Origin: Anaeromusa acidaminophila DSM 3853
GTDB lineage: Bacteria > Bacillota > Negativicutes > Anaeromusales > Anaeromusaceae
Direction of reading: 5' to 3'
NCBI RefSeq assembly: GCF_000374545.1
Contig: NZ_KB894584.1
Location: 62,001-126,000 of the forward strand
DNA: 64,000 nt
The position numbers and the translations under genes were made by a program. The notes below the pieces were generated by a model. That model was not told the DNA's origin, did not search any database, and saw nothing but the letters and a program-made list of their open reading frames with translations. The first letter of the stretch is position 1. Every line of letters begins with the position of its first letter. Positions 44,095 to 52,426 of this stretch are shown piece by piece.

Positions 44095-45279
44095 ATGAAC
44101 GCGCAACTCCGACTGACAGAAGAAGAAGCAAAAGCCTTGGCGAAGGAGCATGGCACTCCGCTATTGGTGGTGTCTACCAAGAGGGTAACGGAAAATTACC
44201 AATACTTGAAGCGAAAGCTGCCCCGCGTTGAGGTGCACTATGCAATGAAAGCCAATCCAGACGAACATATTGTCCGGACGTTGGCCGATCTGGGATCTTG
44301 TTTCGATGTCGCCTCAGCAGGCGAGATGGAAGCGCTCACAGCGATGGGCATTGCTGCTGCGAGGATTGTATATGCCAATCCCGTAAAGACGGCAGAAGGT
44401 TTGGAAACGGCGAAACGCCTGGGTATTCATAGATTTACTTACGATAGCGCCAGCGAAGCGGACAAGATGGCCGCCGTGATTCCCGGGGGCGAAGTGCTCC
44501 TGCGGGTTCGGGTAGAAAATCCCGAGGCGCTGGTGGATTTGAACAAAAAATTTGGCGCCTCTGTTGGCGAGGCCTTGGCGCTTTTGCGTCGCGCACGGGA
44601 CAAGGGTTTGTGCGTGAAGGGGCTTTGCTTCCATGTGGGCAGTCAATCTGCTACAGCAGACGCCTATGTACGCGCCCTTAAGCAATGCCGGGAGCTTTTT
44701 GACTTGGCGGCGGAAGAAGGAATGCACTTGACCACCTTGGATATTGGGGGAGGCTTCCCGATTCCCGTAACCGGTCAAGACATCAATCTCGATGAAATGA
44801 CGGAAACCATTCAGAAATATGTTGATGAATTGTTTCCTGATACCGAACTTTGGTCCGAGCCGGGGCGTTTTCTCTGCGGCACGGCGGTACAGCTGATAAC
44901 CCAGGTTATTGGCGTTAAAAATCGGGATGAGCAAATATGGTACTTCTTGGACGAAGGCGTATACGGAACGTTTTCCGGCATATTCTTCGACCATTGGAAT
45001 TACGAGTTTGTTTATTTTAAAGACGGCGAGCAGCATCCGGCGACATTTGCAGGGCCTAGCTGCGATTCTTTGGATATTCTCTACCGCGGCCATAATGCGC
45101 CGGCGTTGGAGGAAGGCGATCTGATTCTTGTGCCGGACTGCGGCGCGTATACCTCGGCTTCCGCTACAACGTTCAATGGTTTTGCTAAGGCGAAAAGCAT
45201 TGTTTGGGAGACGGAGAATACACAAAGCTATGCGGTTTTGAAGCATGAACAACATCATTTAGTGGCTGACGCTGTATAA
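44095..45279 (+). CDS. Lysine/ornithine decarboxylase, eukaryotic ODC-like (Selenomonas type)
   Basis: PLP enzyme of 394 aa, fold-type III (group IV decarboxylases), very close in length and motifs to the Selenomonas ruminantium lysine/ornithine decarboxylase as I recall it. PLP lysine in HYAMKANPD near residue 52; FDVASAGEMEAL; SQSATADAYV; DIGGGFP; EPGRF; GPSCDSLDILYR with the catalytic Cys. It forms cadaverine or putrescine; in several Negativicutes cadaverine is bound to peptidoglycan and needed for envelope integrity (established for Selenomonas). GGGAGAGGG precedes ATG 44095. Confidence 0.9.
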   Translation: MNAQLRLTEEEAKALAKEHGTPLLVVSTKRVTENYQYLKRKLPRVEVHYAMKANPDEHIVRTLADLGSCFDVASAGEMEALTAMGIAAARIVYANPVKTAEGLETAKRLGIHRFTYDSASEADKMAAVIPGGEVLLRVRVENPEALVDLNKKFGASVGEALALLRRARDKGLCVKGLCFHVGSQSATADAYVRALKQCRELFDLAAEEGMHLTTLDIGGGFPIPVTGQDINLDEMTETIQKYVDELFPDTELWSEPGRFLCGTAVQLITQVIGVKNRDEQIWYFLDEGVYGTFSGIFFDHWNYEFVYFKDGEQHPATFAGPSCDSLDILYRGHNAPALEEGDLILVPDCGAYTSASATTFNGFAKAKSIVWETENTQSYAVLKHEQHHLVADAV

Positions 45280-45280
45280 A

Positions 45281-45326
45281 AAAGAGAGGCTCTACTTCGC
45301 TGAAGCGAAGTAGAGCCTCTCTTTTT
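45281..45326. terminator. bidirectional terminator between decarboxylase and dctA
   Basis: AGAGAGGCTCTACTTCGCT-GA-AGCGAAGTAGAGCCTCTCT, perfect arms, flanked by A and T runs. Confidence 0.95.
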
Positions 45327-45334
45327 AGTCTAGT

Positions 45335-46621
45335 TTAGGCAGTTTGCCGATCTTCTATTAGTTCCGGATGAGCTCGCCGTTGGCGCAGATCTTCCAGCTT
45401 GCTGGAGTCAAACTCATTTTCCCATTTAGCAATGACGATGGTGGCAATGCCGTTGCCGATGAGATTGGTAAGCGCGCGCCCTTGCGACATGAAACGGTCA
45501 ATGCCGAAAATAAGCGCTAAACCAGAGACCGGAATGCCAGGAATAACGGACAAGGTGGCCGCTAGGACAATGAAGCCGCTGCCGGTTACGCCGGAAGCTC
45601 CTTTAGAGGTGAGCAGCAATACGGCTAAAATAGTTAACTGCTGGGTCAACGATAAGTCGCTGTTAGTAGCTTGAGCGACAAAAATAGCGGACATGGTGAG
45701 GTAAATGGAAGTACCGTCTAAATTGAAGGAATATCCTGTAGGTATAACTAGACCGACAATGGATTTGCCGCACCCCATGGTTTCCAATTTTTCCATGATC
45801 TTCGGGAGCACGCTTTCCGAGGAAGCTGTGCCGAAAACGATAAGCAGCTCTTCTTTGATATAAGAAAGGAACGAGAAGAGATTGATGCCGGCCCAATAGG
45901 CGATTGGACCAAAGATAAAGATAACAAAGAGCGTACAGGTAGCGAAGAAGCATAAAAGCAGCTCGCCTAAAGGAAGCAACGACGCAATGCCGTACTTGCC
46001 GATGGTGAAGGCCATCGCGCCAAAGGTGCCAATCGGCGCCAGTTTCATAATCAGATCCACAAGGCGGAACAAACAGTGTGACAGCTCGGTAATCAACGTG
46101 AAAAGACGGGTTTCTTTGCCCATGGAAGACAGGGCCCAGCCGAAAAGCAGCGAAACTAGGAGTACTTGAAGAATATCGCCCTTGGCAAAGGCGTCAACAA
46201 CAGTGGAAGGAATGAGATTCAAAAAGAAATCCTGTGTGCTGTGGGCCTGCGCGGCGCCGCCGGTAGTGTAGGAGGCGACGGCTTTCGCGTCCAGCGAAGC
46301 TACGTCTACATTCATGCCTTGGCCAGGGGCCATCCAGTTGACGGCAAAAAGACCGAGAATCAAAGCAAAGACGGTAACGACTTCAAAATAAAGGAGCGCT
46401 TTCGCTCCTACGCGGCCTACTTTTTTCATGTCATCCATACCAGCGATGCCGGTGACAATGGTACAGAAGATGATGGGGGCAATAATCATTTTAATCAATT
46501 TAATGAAGCCGTCACCCAAAGGCTTCATCGCTTCTCCCCACTCTGGCGAAAAATGCCCTAAAGCAATACCTATGACAATCGATAAAAGAACCTGTACATG
46601 TAGAGAGCGAAAATAGGACAT
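45335..46621 (-). CDS. dctA: C4-dicarboxylate:cation symporter
   Basis: Inner-membrane carrier (428 aa) of the DAACS family that imports succinate, fumarate, malate or aspartate with H+ or Na+. Closely follows E. coli Dct[21 protein letters not shown] near residue 32, [19 protein letters not shown] (serine-rich hairpin), [20 protein letters not shown] and [33 protein letters not shown] precedes the start. Upstream on the minus strand TATAAT lies inside a CTATAA-TTATAG dyad (46669-46681). C4 acids would enter the same reductive metabolism as the transporter at 3976. Confidence 0.93.
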   Translation of the reverse strand: MSYFRSLHVQVLLSIVIGIALGHFSPEWGEAMKPLGDGFIKLIKMIIAPIIFCTIVTGIAGMDDMKKVGRVGAKALLYFEVVTVFALILGLFAVNWMAPGQGMNVDVASLDAKAVASYTTGGAAQAHSTQDFFLNLIPSTVVDAFAKGDILQVLLVSLLFGWALSSMGKETRLFTLITELSHCLFRLVDLIMKLAPIGTFGAMAFTIGKYGIASLLPLGELLLCFFATCTLFVIFIFGPIAYWAGINLFSFLSYIKEELLIVFGTASSESVLPKIMEKLETMGCGKSIVGLVIPTGYSFNLDGTSIYLTMSAIFVAQATNSDLSLTQQLTILAVLLLTSKGASGVTGSGFIVLAATLSVIPGIPVSGLALIFGIDRFMSQGRALTNLIGNGIATIVIAKWENEFDSSKLEDLRQRRAHPELIEDRQTA

Positions 46622-46896
46622 AATAGGACCTCCTTTACAAATGAGGGCTTACATATTGAAATAATAAACTATAAATTATAGAATATACTTCTGACAGAAT
46701 ACCAAAAGAAACCAAAAAATACAAATGCCTACAAGTGAAAAACACAGTATACATAAATTGCAAGACTATTTGATTTTTGCAAAAATAGTCCTAGAGAAAC
46801 TATGCCGTTGCTAGAAGGAAAAACAGCCTTGTATTGACGGCGACGAGGTCATCACGTAAGCTGAAGGAAGAAAACGCTTATAGGAGGTTAAAAAGC

Positions 46897-47385
46897 ATGA
46901 TCGTAGGTCATATGCGTTACTTAGAGCAAGATCGGCAATGGCTGCCCGCAGAGGTAGTCAAAGTGCTGGATTGGATGGCGGCGGCGGATTGGGGCCGCCT
47001 GGAGGATGGCCGTTACGAGTTGGAAGGCGCAGAGGTTTATGTAGGGGTACAGCATTATAAAACAACTCCGGCCGCAGAAAAGCAGCCGGAGTCGCATCAA
47101 GCGTATGTGGATATTCAGTATGTGCCTTTGGGGCGCGAAGTGATCGGCGCGGAGCCGCTGACAGACGAGCATGAGGAACGCAGTATTGAACTGGAAGAAC
47201 GGGATTTGATCTTTTACCATGAGGGCGTGCAGGAAAGCTCGTTGGTTTTGGCCCCTGGCATGTACGCTGTGTTTTTTCCTTGGGATGTGCATCGTCCAGG
47301 CTGCAGAGCAACCGAAGAGGCTGAGACTGTCTGCAAAGCCGTGGGCAAGGTCCGCGTAGAGCGGCTGGTGACGGAATCCGAATAA
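46897..47385 (+). CDS. YhcH/YjgK/YiaL family protein
   Basis: Cupin-like protein of 162 aa related to the beta subunit of evolved beta-galactosidase (EbgC) and NanQ-type sugar anomerases. Seen: SHQAYVDIQYVPLGREVIG near residue 67 with the His, Asp and Glu of the metal site, FFPWDVHRPGC near 127 and VCKAVGKVRVERL near 147. ATG 46897 is preceded by TAGGAGGTTAAAAAGC. Likely acts on an acidic sugar or its anomers; no sugar operon is adjacent. Confidence 0.88.
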   Translation: MIVGHMRYLEQDRQWLPAEVVKVLDWMAAADWGRLEDGRYELEGAEVYVGVQHYKTTPAAEKQPESHQAYVDIQYVPLGREVIGAEPLTDEHEERSIELEERDLIFYHEGVQESSLVLAPGMYAVFFPWDVHRPGCRATEEAETVCKAVGKVRVERLVTESE

Positions 47386-47395
47386 AACGTATTCC

Positions 47396-47443
47396 GTAGC
47401 CCTCATTCGGACCCTCCCTTTACTCCCTCTACTCTTGTTCAAA
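47396..47443 (+). repeat. R-repeat copy 13
   Basis: TACTC subtype: GACCCTCCCTTTACTCC, CTCTACTCTTGTTCAAA, between two converging genes; preceded by GTAGCCCTCATTC. Confidence 0.85.
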
Positions 47444-47463
47444 TTTACGTACGCCATTACTCG

Positions 47464-47985
47464 TTAATGCAGCCATTGCGGTTCGGTTTTTTGACGCAGT
47501 ACCAGGCTGGCGCCGATGAAGGACGTGAAAAATAGAGAAGAAGCTAGTTCTTCTTCGAAGTAAGAAGCGCAATATGCGTCATCGGAGTTGGTTGCCCAGT
47601 CGGCAAAAGCGGCAAAAAATAATGTGCTTCCCGGGTAGGCATTCTCAAGCAGCGCCTCTAAAGACGCATCGCCGAGATTCTGCCGATGACCATGCCAAAG
47701 TTCATCAGCGGCAAGCGGCTCAAGGTCGTCCAGGCGATCTGCTTGCCATAGGAGCGCTCCTTCGATGCCTCTGGTAAAAGCGTAGCCGAAGGCTAAGGGC
47801 AACGCAGCCGCCAAGGGCAGAGGCCTAGAGACATCATAAAGCAGTAATTGCGTTAAATGCTGGGTGCAATGATGCAGGCAGAGTCGTAAGTCGGTGGATA
47901 ACGATTGTATATCCGTGTAATTTAAGCCGCAGTGAAAGGCGGCTTTACGCAAAGCGGAGGCTGCTTGGGAATCGAAGAGATTCAT
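47464..47985 (-). CDS. Uncharacterised 173-residue cytoplasmic protein
   Basis: I do not recognise a family. The protein is helix-rich, without signal peptide or convincing membrane span (ALPLAFGYAFTRGIEGALLW is only moderately hydrophobic), with a Cys/His cluster LRLCLHHCTQH near residue 35 and an acidic stretch NSDDAYCASYFEEELASSLF near 133. GAGGAGGAATGACTC precedes ATG 47985, supporting a real gene. It is divergent from the ferredoxin-like gene at 48145 and may share control with it. Confidence 0.7.
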   Translation of the reverse strand: MNLFDSQAASALRKAAFHCGLNYTDIQSLSTDLRLCLHHCTQHLTQLLLYDVSRPLPLAAALPLAFGYAFTRGIEGALLWQADRLDDLEPLAADELWHGHRQNLGDASLEALLENAYPGSTLFFAAFADWATNSDDAYCASYFEEELASSLFFTSFIGASLVLRQKTEPQWLH

Positions 47986-48144
47986 GAGTCATTCCTCCTC
48001 TTGTGGAAATGGCTGGGCGTTGTTTAAAAGATGCCAACAAAATAAGATTGATAATTCTGTTAACGTTACATGAGGATTTCGATATATAAAAAGACTTTTC
48101 CTGCTGCAAAAAAGATTTGCTGCTATTCAAAGGAGGCTATAACG

Positions 48145-48531
48145 ATGGCTAAACGGAAAATTATTCGGATTGATGAAGCTTTGTGCAATGGATGCGGGCG
48201 CTGCGTGTCGCCCTGCGCCGAAGCGGCAATCGAAGTGGTGAACGGCAAAGCCAAGGTATTACGGGACGAGCTTTGCGACGGAGCTGGTTTTTGCATCGGC
48301 GCCTGTCCTACAGGCGCTTTAACGCTAGAGGAGCGAGAAGCTGTTGCTTTTGATGAAGAAGCGGTGCAGGAACACAAAAAAGACGTTGCTCAACGTCCGG
48401 AGTTTCATCATTTGATGCAATGTTCACTGTGTGATATTTCGGAGCAAGAGCGGCCGTTGCTGCCCATGAAGTATAAAGGCGAAAGCACGTGGGTTTGTGT
48501 ACGCTGTCTGCCAACGTTGATTCACGGTTAG
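48145..48531 (+). CDS. 4Fe-4S ferredoxin with C-terminal CxxC pair
   Basis: Iron-sulfur protein of 128 aa. The first [4Fe-4S] motif is [11 protein letters not shown] near residue 14; the second is [15 protein letters not shown] near 42, with spacing CxxxxxCxxxCP. The C-terminus adds CSLC (~94) and CVRC (~119), which may bind zinc or another cluster. Such proteins often sit beside hydrogenases or hybrid-cluster-protein operons as electron carriers. AAAGGAGGCTATAACG precedes ATG 48145. Donor and acceptor unknown. Confidence 0.87.
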   Translation: MAKRKIIRIDEALCNGCGRCVSPCAEAAIEVVNGKAKVLRDELCDGAGFCIGACPTGALTLEEREAVAFDEEAVQEHKKDVAQRPEFHHLMQCSLCDISEQERPLLPMKYKGESTWVCVRCLPTLIHG

Positions 48532-48554
48532 TAAACAATAAAATAAATAGCACT

Positions 48555-48597
48555 TAGGCCGAAGGATAGGGTAGCAAGAAACCCGTCTTTCGGCCTA
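48555..48597 (+). terminator. hairpin after ferredoxin gene
   Basis: TAGGCCGAA / TTCGGCCTA with an inner GGGT / ACCC; weak T content downstream, so termination is uncertain. Confidence 0.55.
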
Positions 48598-48680
48598 TTG
48601 TAATAATAAGGAAGTAAATGTAAAATAAAAATTGTTTTTGACAAGTATAATAAGCTCATATAACAAAAGGAGGCGGTAAG

Positions 48681-49292
48681 GTGAAGAAAAAATTAGTCTT
48701 TTTGATGTTTGCGTTATTGTTAGCGGGCAGTGTGGCGTCGGCGGCGCCGGTGGTAGAACCGTTGCAGACCGTGGAGATTCAAGCGGATAACAATGTGAAT
48801 ATTTTTGACTATAACTTTATGGACGAGCCTGGCGAAGCACGTTTGGAGCTGACCCAGCTTACTAATATTTGGGGCGGTGGCGCTGTCCTGCGTGTGGATA
48901 TTGAGACTGACAATGGCAAGGAAGAGCTGCAAGTGGTTGTCAGCGGCGCTTATAATGGCGACAATCTTACAACACACATGTTGAGCGTGTCTTTGCGCAA
49001 TAAAGGACTTATTAATGTAAGTATTGCGAAAAGCACACCGCTGGTGTTGAATGTAAAGGATGGCAAGCTGACCGTAGCTGCGGGGGGCAGCAAGCGTACA
49101 GTAGACAAGGTGTACTCCTTTGGAGGTTCCTTGCATACACAGTCGATCAAAGGAACGTTGCGCGTATATCCGGGCAGCGACAGTGTTAACGCCGGCAGTC
49201 TGGTTAGCGGCGGTTCCGGCGGCAATGGCGGCAATTCCTCGGTTAACGATACAGTGGATACCGTGTCCCGAGTTGTGAACATTTTCCGGTAA
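48681..49292 (+). CDS. Secreted beta-rich protein, family unknown
   Basis: Exported protein of 203 aa. Signal peptide MKKKLVFLMFALLLAGSVAS followed by AAP; the mature part alternates polar and hydrophobic residues as in beta proteins (VVVSGAYNGDNLTTHMLSVS) and ends with a Gly/Ser linker (SLVSGGSGGNGGNSS) and NDTVDTVSRVVNIFR. No catalytic motif seen. GTG 48681 is the start, with AAAGGAGGCGGTAAG upstream. Likely periplasmic or surface-associated; function unknown. Confidence 0.78.
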   Translation: MKKKLVFLMFALLLAGSVASAAPVVEPLQTVEIQADNNVNIFDYNFMDEPGEARLELTQLTNIWGGGAVLRVDIETDNGKEELQVVVSGAYNGDNLTTHMLSVSLRNKGLINVSIAKSTPLVLNVKDGKLTVAAGGSKRTVDKVYSFGGSLHTQSIKGTLRVYPGSDSVNAGSLVSGGSGGNGGNSSVNDTVDTVSRVVNIFR

Positions 49293-49309
49293 GTTTTGCA
49301 GGGAACATG

Positions 49310-49349
49310 AAAAAGGCGCTTGCAGTGATTTGGCTGCAAGCGCCTTTTA
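49310..49349 (+). terminator. terminator after secreted protein gene
   Basis: AAAAGGCGCTTGCAG / CTGCAAGCGCCTTTT. Confidence 0.9.
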
Positions 49350-49370
49350 TATGCCCAATTTATAAAATAA

Positions 49371-49400
49371 CCGCGAAATACACGAAAGACGCGAAAAGAG
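49371..49400. repeat. short ACCGCGAAATAC repeat, copy 2
   Basis: AACCGCGAAATACACGAAAG then ACGCGAAAAG; same core as 13268. Confidence 0.5.
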
Positions 49401-49438
49401 TTTTCAAGATTAAATATCGTGCTTTCTTCTTCTCCTGT

Positions 49439-49581
49439 GTACCCATTTATGGATGTCGGTTGCCATGCCATCCATGAATTTTCAACGGAGACCGGCGATT
49501 ATGCCATCCTTGGCATCGTCGGCATTAGGTACCTCACGTACCGTCAGGCGCATCCAGCGCCGTCGCCGATTCTCTTGTTCA
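49439..49581 (+). repeat. R-repeat copy 14 (long form)
   Basis: The longest copy: ends CGCCGATTCTCTTGTTCAG and carries GTACCGTCAGGCGCATCCAG. Holds an extra ATGCCATCCTTGGCAT dyad. Fills most of the 323-base gap. Confidence 0.8.
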
Positions 49582-49592
49582 GTCTGACCTCC

Positions 49593-49629
49593 GTCGAGCC
49601 CTCCAGCTACTCCCTTTATTCCTGTTCAA
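49593..49629 (+). repeat. R-repeat copy 15
   Basis: TACTC subtype, GAGCCCTCCAGCTACTCCC, TTTATTCCTGTTCAA. On the minus strand it supplies the last codons (VEQE) and the TAA stop of the DUF1836 gene. Confidence 0.85.
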
Positions 49630-50209
49630 CTCCGCTTTTCGGTTTCTCCATGAAATAGTCAGCAATCAGTTCTTTAGCGGCGCGGCGGGCAAATTCCGCC
49701 TGGGCGGCTAAAAGGAGCACCGTTAAAAAACGTTCTAGAGCCGCTTTCGATTCGTCATCGTCAATATGCGTCAGCCGTTCCGTCAGGCGCAGACTGCTGG
49801 CTTGGGCTTCCTCGCAGAAAGCCTGCAATTCGACGGCTTTCAACTCGGTGAAAAGATCGTAGACTTCTTCCAAGGGAAGAATGTCATCATGGGGGGAATC
49901 AATATTGCGCAGAACAGGGTTGAAAAGAGCTTTGATTTCCTGGATGGAAAGGACTTGCTTGAGCTTGCTCAGCAGCAGGAGCAGCAAAATATGGTAGCGA
50001 TGGTATTTTTTTTGCTGGCTGCGGGCTAAAACGCCATCCTTGGTGTAATTATTGACCATGGTGCGCGTTAATAGGTCATCGTTGCTGGCAGCTTGACGGT
50101 TGACCAAGGATAGAAGCTGGTCCATATATAGCCCTAAATCCGGCAAAGACTGAGAAGTTGCCTCTGGGCATTCCAGTAAGCGCGTAAGGCGTTCATGTAA
50201 GGTTTGCAT
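49616..50209 (-). CDS. DUF1836 putative MerR-like regulator
   Basis: Protein of 197 aa with the DUF1836 pattern: SLPDLGLYMDQLLSLVNRQ near residue 21, then DLLTRTMVNNYTKDGVLARS and KKYHRYHILLLLLLSKLKQV, LSIQEIKALFNPVL. This group is thought to carry a MerR-like helix-turn-helix. ATG 50209 follows TGGAGGATACCGCT; the ATG at 50224 is less likely. Divergent from terC, with which it shares GTTTTSAAAAC palindromes. The final residues come from an R-repeat. Confidence 0.82.
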   Translation of the reverse strand: MQTLHERLTRLLECPEATSQSLPDLGLYMDQLLSLVNRQAASNDDLLTRTMVNNYTKDGVLARSQQKKYHRYHILLLLLLSKLKQVLSIQEIKALFNPVLRNIDSPHDDILPLEEVYDLFTELKAVELQAFCEEAQASSLRLTERLTHIDDDESKAALERFLTVLLLAAQAEFARRAAKELIADYFMEKPKSGVEQE

Positions 50210-50249
50210 AGCGGTATCCTCCATCGTGCTCTATATCTTTTAGTATATG

Positions 50250-50260
50250 GTTTTCAAAAC
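50250..50260. promoter_or_regulatory. GTTTTCAAAAC palindrome before DUF1836 gene
   Basis: 11-base dyad with the same core as the terC operator at 50339-50349. Confidence 0.4.
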
Positions 50261-50333
50261 AAGGAGTCAACGCGTATATAGACGGAGGTAGGTACTTTTT
50301 AAAAACAATTAACATGGTTTTAATAAAAAATAC

Positions 50334-50362
50334 TTGTAGTTTTGAAAACTACATGGTATTCT
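50334..50362 (+). promoter_or_regulatory. terC promoter with overlapping palindrome
   Basis: -35 TTGTAG (50334-50339), 17-base spacer, -10 TATTCT (50357-50362). The perfect dyad TGTAGTTTT-G-AAAACTACA (50335-50353) covers the -35 and spacer, a repressor-like position. Confidence 0.6.
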
Positions 50363-50395
50363 ATTTGTAGAAATTCAGAAAGGAGCTATTGCGCG

Positions 50396-51145
50396 ATGGA
50401 AGCAGTATGGCAAAGTGTAGGCATGCTATTTTCAATGGATGCCTTGTTGCAAGCCCTTACAAATCCTGTTAACTGGGGCATTATCGGGACATTGGTTTTA
50501 TTAGAAGGGTTGTTGTCGGCGGATAATGCGTTAGTGTTGGCAATGATGGTCAAGCACTTGCCGGAAGAGCAGCGCAAAAAAGCTCTCTTTTATGGTATAC
50601 TTGGCTCGTACGCTTTTCGCTTTGTGGCGATTGCCTTGGGGACGGTACTCATCAAAATTTGGTGGGTGAAACTCATCGGTGCGATGTACTTGCTATATTT
50701 GGCAGGAGCGTTTTTTTGGAAGAAACACAAGCAAGATGAAACCGCCAATACAGATGGCTGCGAGGGGTTTGGTTTTTGGCGTACCGTCGTGGCGGTAGAG
50801 GTTATGGATATCGCCTTTTCTGTTGACAGCGTGCTGGCGGCTTTCGGCGTCAGCGATCAGGTTTGGGTGCTCTACTTGGGAGGTATTTTGGGTGTCTTGA
50901 TGATGCGCGGCGTAGCGCAGTTCTTCATTACCCTTATTGACCGTTATCCGGAGCTGGAAGGTACGGCGTATGTCTTGATTGGCGTAATCGGCGCTAAAAT
51001 GATGGCTTCCTCGGCTGGCTACGAAATGGAGCATGGCGTCTTCTTTGCGCTCATGGCGGTTGTATTCGGCAGCGCTTTTGGCATGCATTATTTGCGGCGG
51101 ACGCAGACGGCGCCGGTGGCAGTGAAAAAAGAAGAGCTGAAATAA
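50396..51145 (+). CDS. TerC-family membrane protein
   Basis: Polytopic inner-membrane protein (249 aa, about seven helices) of the TerC/YkoY family, linked to manganese export or metalation of exported proteins in Bacillus. Conserved acidic membrane motifs are visible: EGLLSADNALVLAMM near residue 39 and VVAVEVMDIAFSVDSVLAAF near 133. ATG 50396 follows AAAGGAGC. No yybP-ykoY manganese riboswitch is recognisable upstream; a palindrome over the promoter suggests protein-based control, possibly by the divergent DUF1836 protein. Confidence 0.9.
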   Translation: MEAVWQSVGMLFSMDALLQALTNPVNWGIIGTLVLLEGLLSADNALVLAMMVKHLPEEQRKKALFYGILGSYAFRFVAIALGTVLIKIWWVKLIGAMYLLYLAGAFFWKKHKQDETANTDGCEGFGFWRTVVAVEVMDIAFSVDSVLAAFGVSDQVWVLYLGGILGVLMMRGVAQFFITLIDRYPELEGTAYVLIGVIGAKMMASSAGYEMEHGVFFALMAVVFGSAFGMHYLRRTQTAPVAVKKEELK

Positions 51146-51199
51146 ACGGAAGCAATAAAGGACTTTGTAGTCTCTTAAATGATGAAAAAGGAGCGTTGA

Positions 51200-52063
51200 T
51201 TGGATATGTTTAAAACCACTCTTTTAATGGCGGCATTGACTGGAATTCTGATGTTCATGGGCAAAGCCATCGGCGGCAATGGCGGCATGATGCTGATGTT
51301 TCTGATTTCTATGGGCATGAACTTTTTCAGCTACTGGTATAGCGATAAGATTGTGCTGAAGATGTACAGCGCGGAGCCGGTGACTATGCAGGAAGCGCCC
51401 GGCTTGGTTCATTCCGTGTCCAAATTGGCCCAGGCGGCGCAGATGCCGATGCCGAAAGTGTATATTATCAACGAAGCAGTGCCCAACGCTTTTGCTACAG
51501 GCCGTGACCCTGAGCATGGCGTGGTGGCCGTAACAACCGGGATTATGCAGGCGCTGAGTACGGAAGAGCTGGAAGGCGTCTTAGCCCACGAACTGGCGCA
51601 CATTAAGAATCGAGACACCTTAATCAGCACCATTGTCGCCGGTATTGCCGGAACGATTACCATGATCGCCAACATTGCTCAATGGGGCGCTATCATGGGA
51701 GGGCTGGGCCGCAGCGATGACGAGGAAGGCGCTGGCGGGTTGGTCGGTTCTCTGTTCATGATCTTTTTGGCCCCCTTGGCGGCGACTATTATTCAGCTGG
51801 CCATCAGCCGGACCCGGGAGTACGGGGCCGACGCGAAAGGCGCTGAATTCTGCGGCAATCCGCTGGCGTTGGCGGAAGCGCTGCGCAAAATCGAATATTA
51901 TGCCCAGCATAGAACGCTGCCGGAAGCCAGCCCTTCTACGGCGCATATGTTTATCATCAATCCTTTTGCCGGCGGCGGCCAATGGTTTATGAGTCTCTTT
52001 TCCACCCACCCAGCGACAGGTGATCGTATCGCCAAACTGGAGCAGTTGGCGCGAGGACGCTAA
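51200..52063 (+). CDS. htpX: HtpX-like M48 zinc metalloprotease
   Basis: Membrane protease of 287 aa involved in quality control of membrane proteins. Two N-terminal helices (~5-45), the zinc motif AHELAHIKNRD near residue 137, two further helices (~150-210), and the downstream SRTREYGADAKGAEFC with the third zinc ligand. TTG 51200 gives MDMFKTTLLMA, matching the usual MNTFKT-type N-terminus, with AAGGAG six bases before; ATG 51206 is the alternative. Following TerC, it strengthens the envelope-maintenance theme. The catalytic domain faces the cytoplasm. Confidence 0.93.
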   Translation: MDMFKTTLLMAALTGILMFMGKAIGGNGGMMLMFLISMGMNFFSYWYSDKIVLKMYSAEPVTMQEAPGLVHSVSKLAQAAQMPMPKVYIINEAVPNAFATGRDPEHGVVAVTTGIMQALSTEELEGVLAHELAHIKNRDTLISTIVAGIAGTITMIANIAQWGAIMGGLGRSDDEEGAGGLVGSLFMIFLAPLAATIIQLAISRTREYGADAKGAEFCGNPLALAEALRKIEYYAQHRTLPEASPSTAHMFIINPFAGGGQWFMSLFSTHPATGDRIAKLEQLARGR

Positions 52064-52078
52064 ACCGATATGCCTTTA

Positions 52079-52113
52079 AGCCCGTACCGTTATGGTGCGG
52101 GCTATTTTGTTTT
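52079..52113 (+). terminator. terminator after htpX
   Basis: AGCCCGTACC-GTTAT-GGTGCGGGCT then ATTTTGTTTT. Confidence 0.85.
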
Positions 52114-52426
52114 ACTAGTGTGCGTTAGCGCACTCTGCAGCATCCTTCGATTCTTGCCGTCACTTTTCGATTGACTTCTGGTAGCAAGATTTTCTCTGTT
52201 ACTTTGAGAGCTGTTCACCATAGCAAGATTCTTGTCTGCTTTGTTGGACAAAGACTGGAATATGTGGCACAACGTGACAAAGTTAGCCTATAGAAGAGGA
52301 CTTGAGGACTAGTAGGGATAGGCGTAAATATGATAAAATTAAATAGAAAGAATATTTCCTCCAAAAGGGAAAATATGGGAAGAATAATAATGAAGGAGCG
52401 CGGTAAGCGCTTCAGAAGGAGATTAT
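52114..52426. other. intergenic stretch, no gene seen
   Basis: No coding region. It holds GTGCGTTAGCGCAC near 52118, two TAGCAAGATT direct repeats (52181 and 52221 areas), a CGTAAATATGATAAAATT box near 52322 that may be the chemoreceptor promoter, and GCGCGGTAAGCGC just before the ribosome site. Confidence 0.5.

Noticed and set aside
50222-50395. yybP-ykoY manganese riboswitch before terC
   Set aside because: The aptamer's conserved stretches are not present; only palindromes and a promoter are seen.
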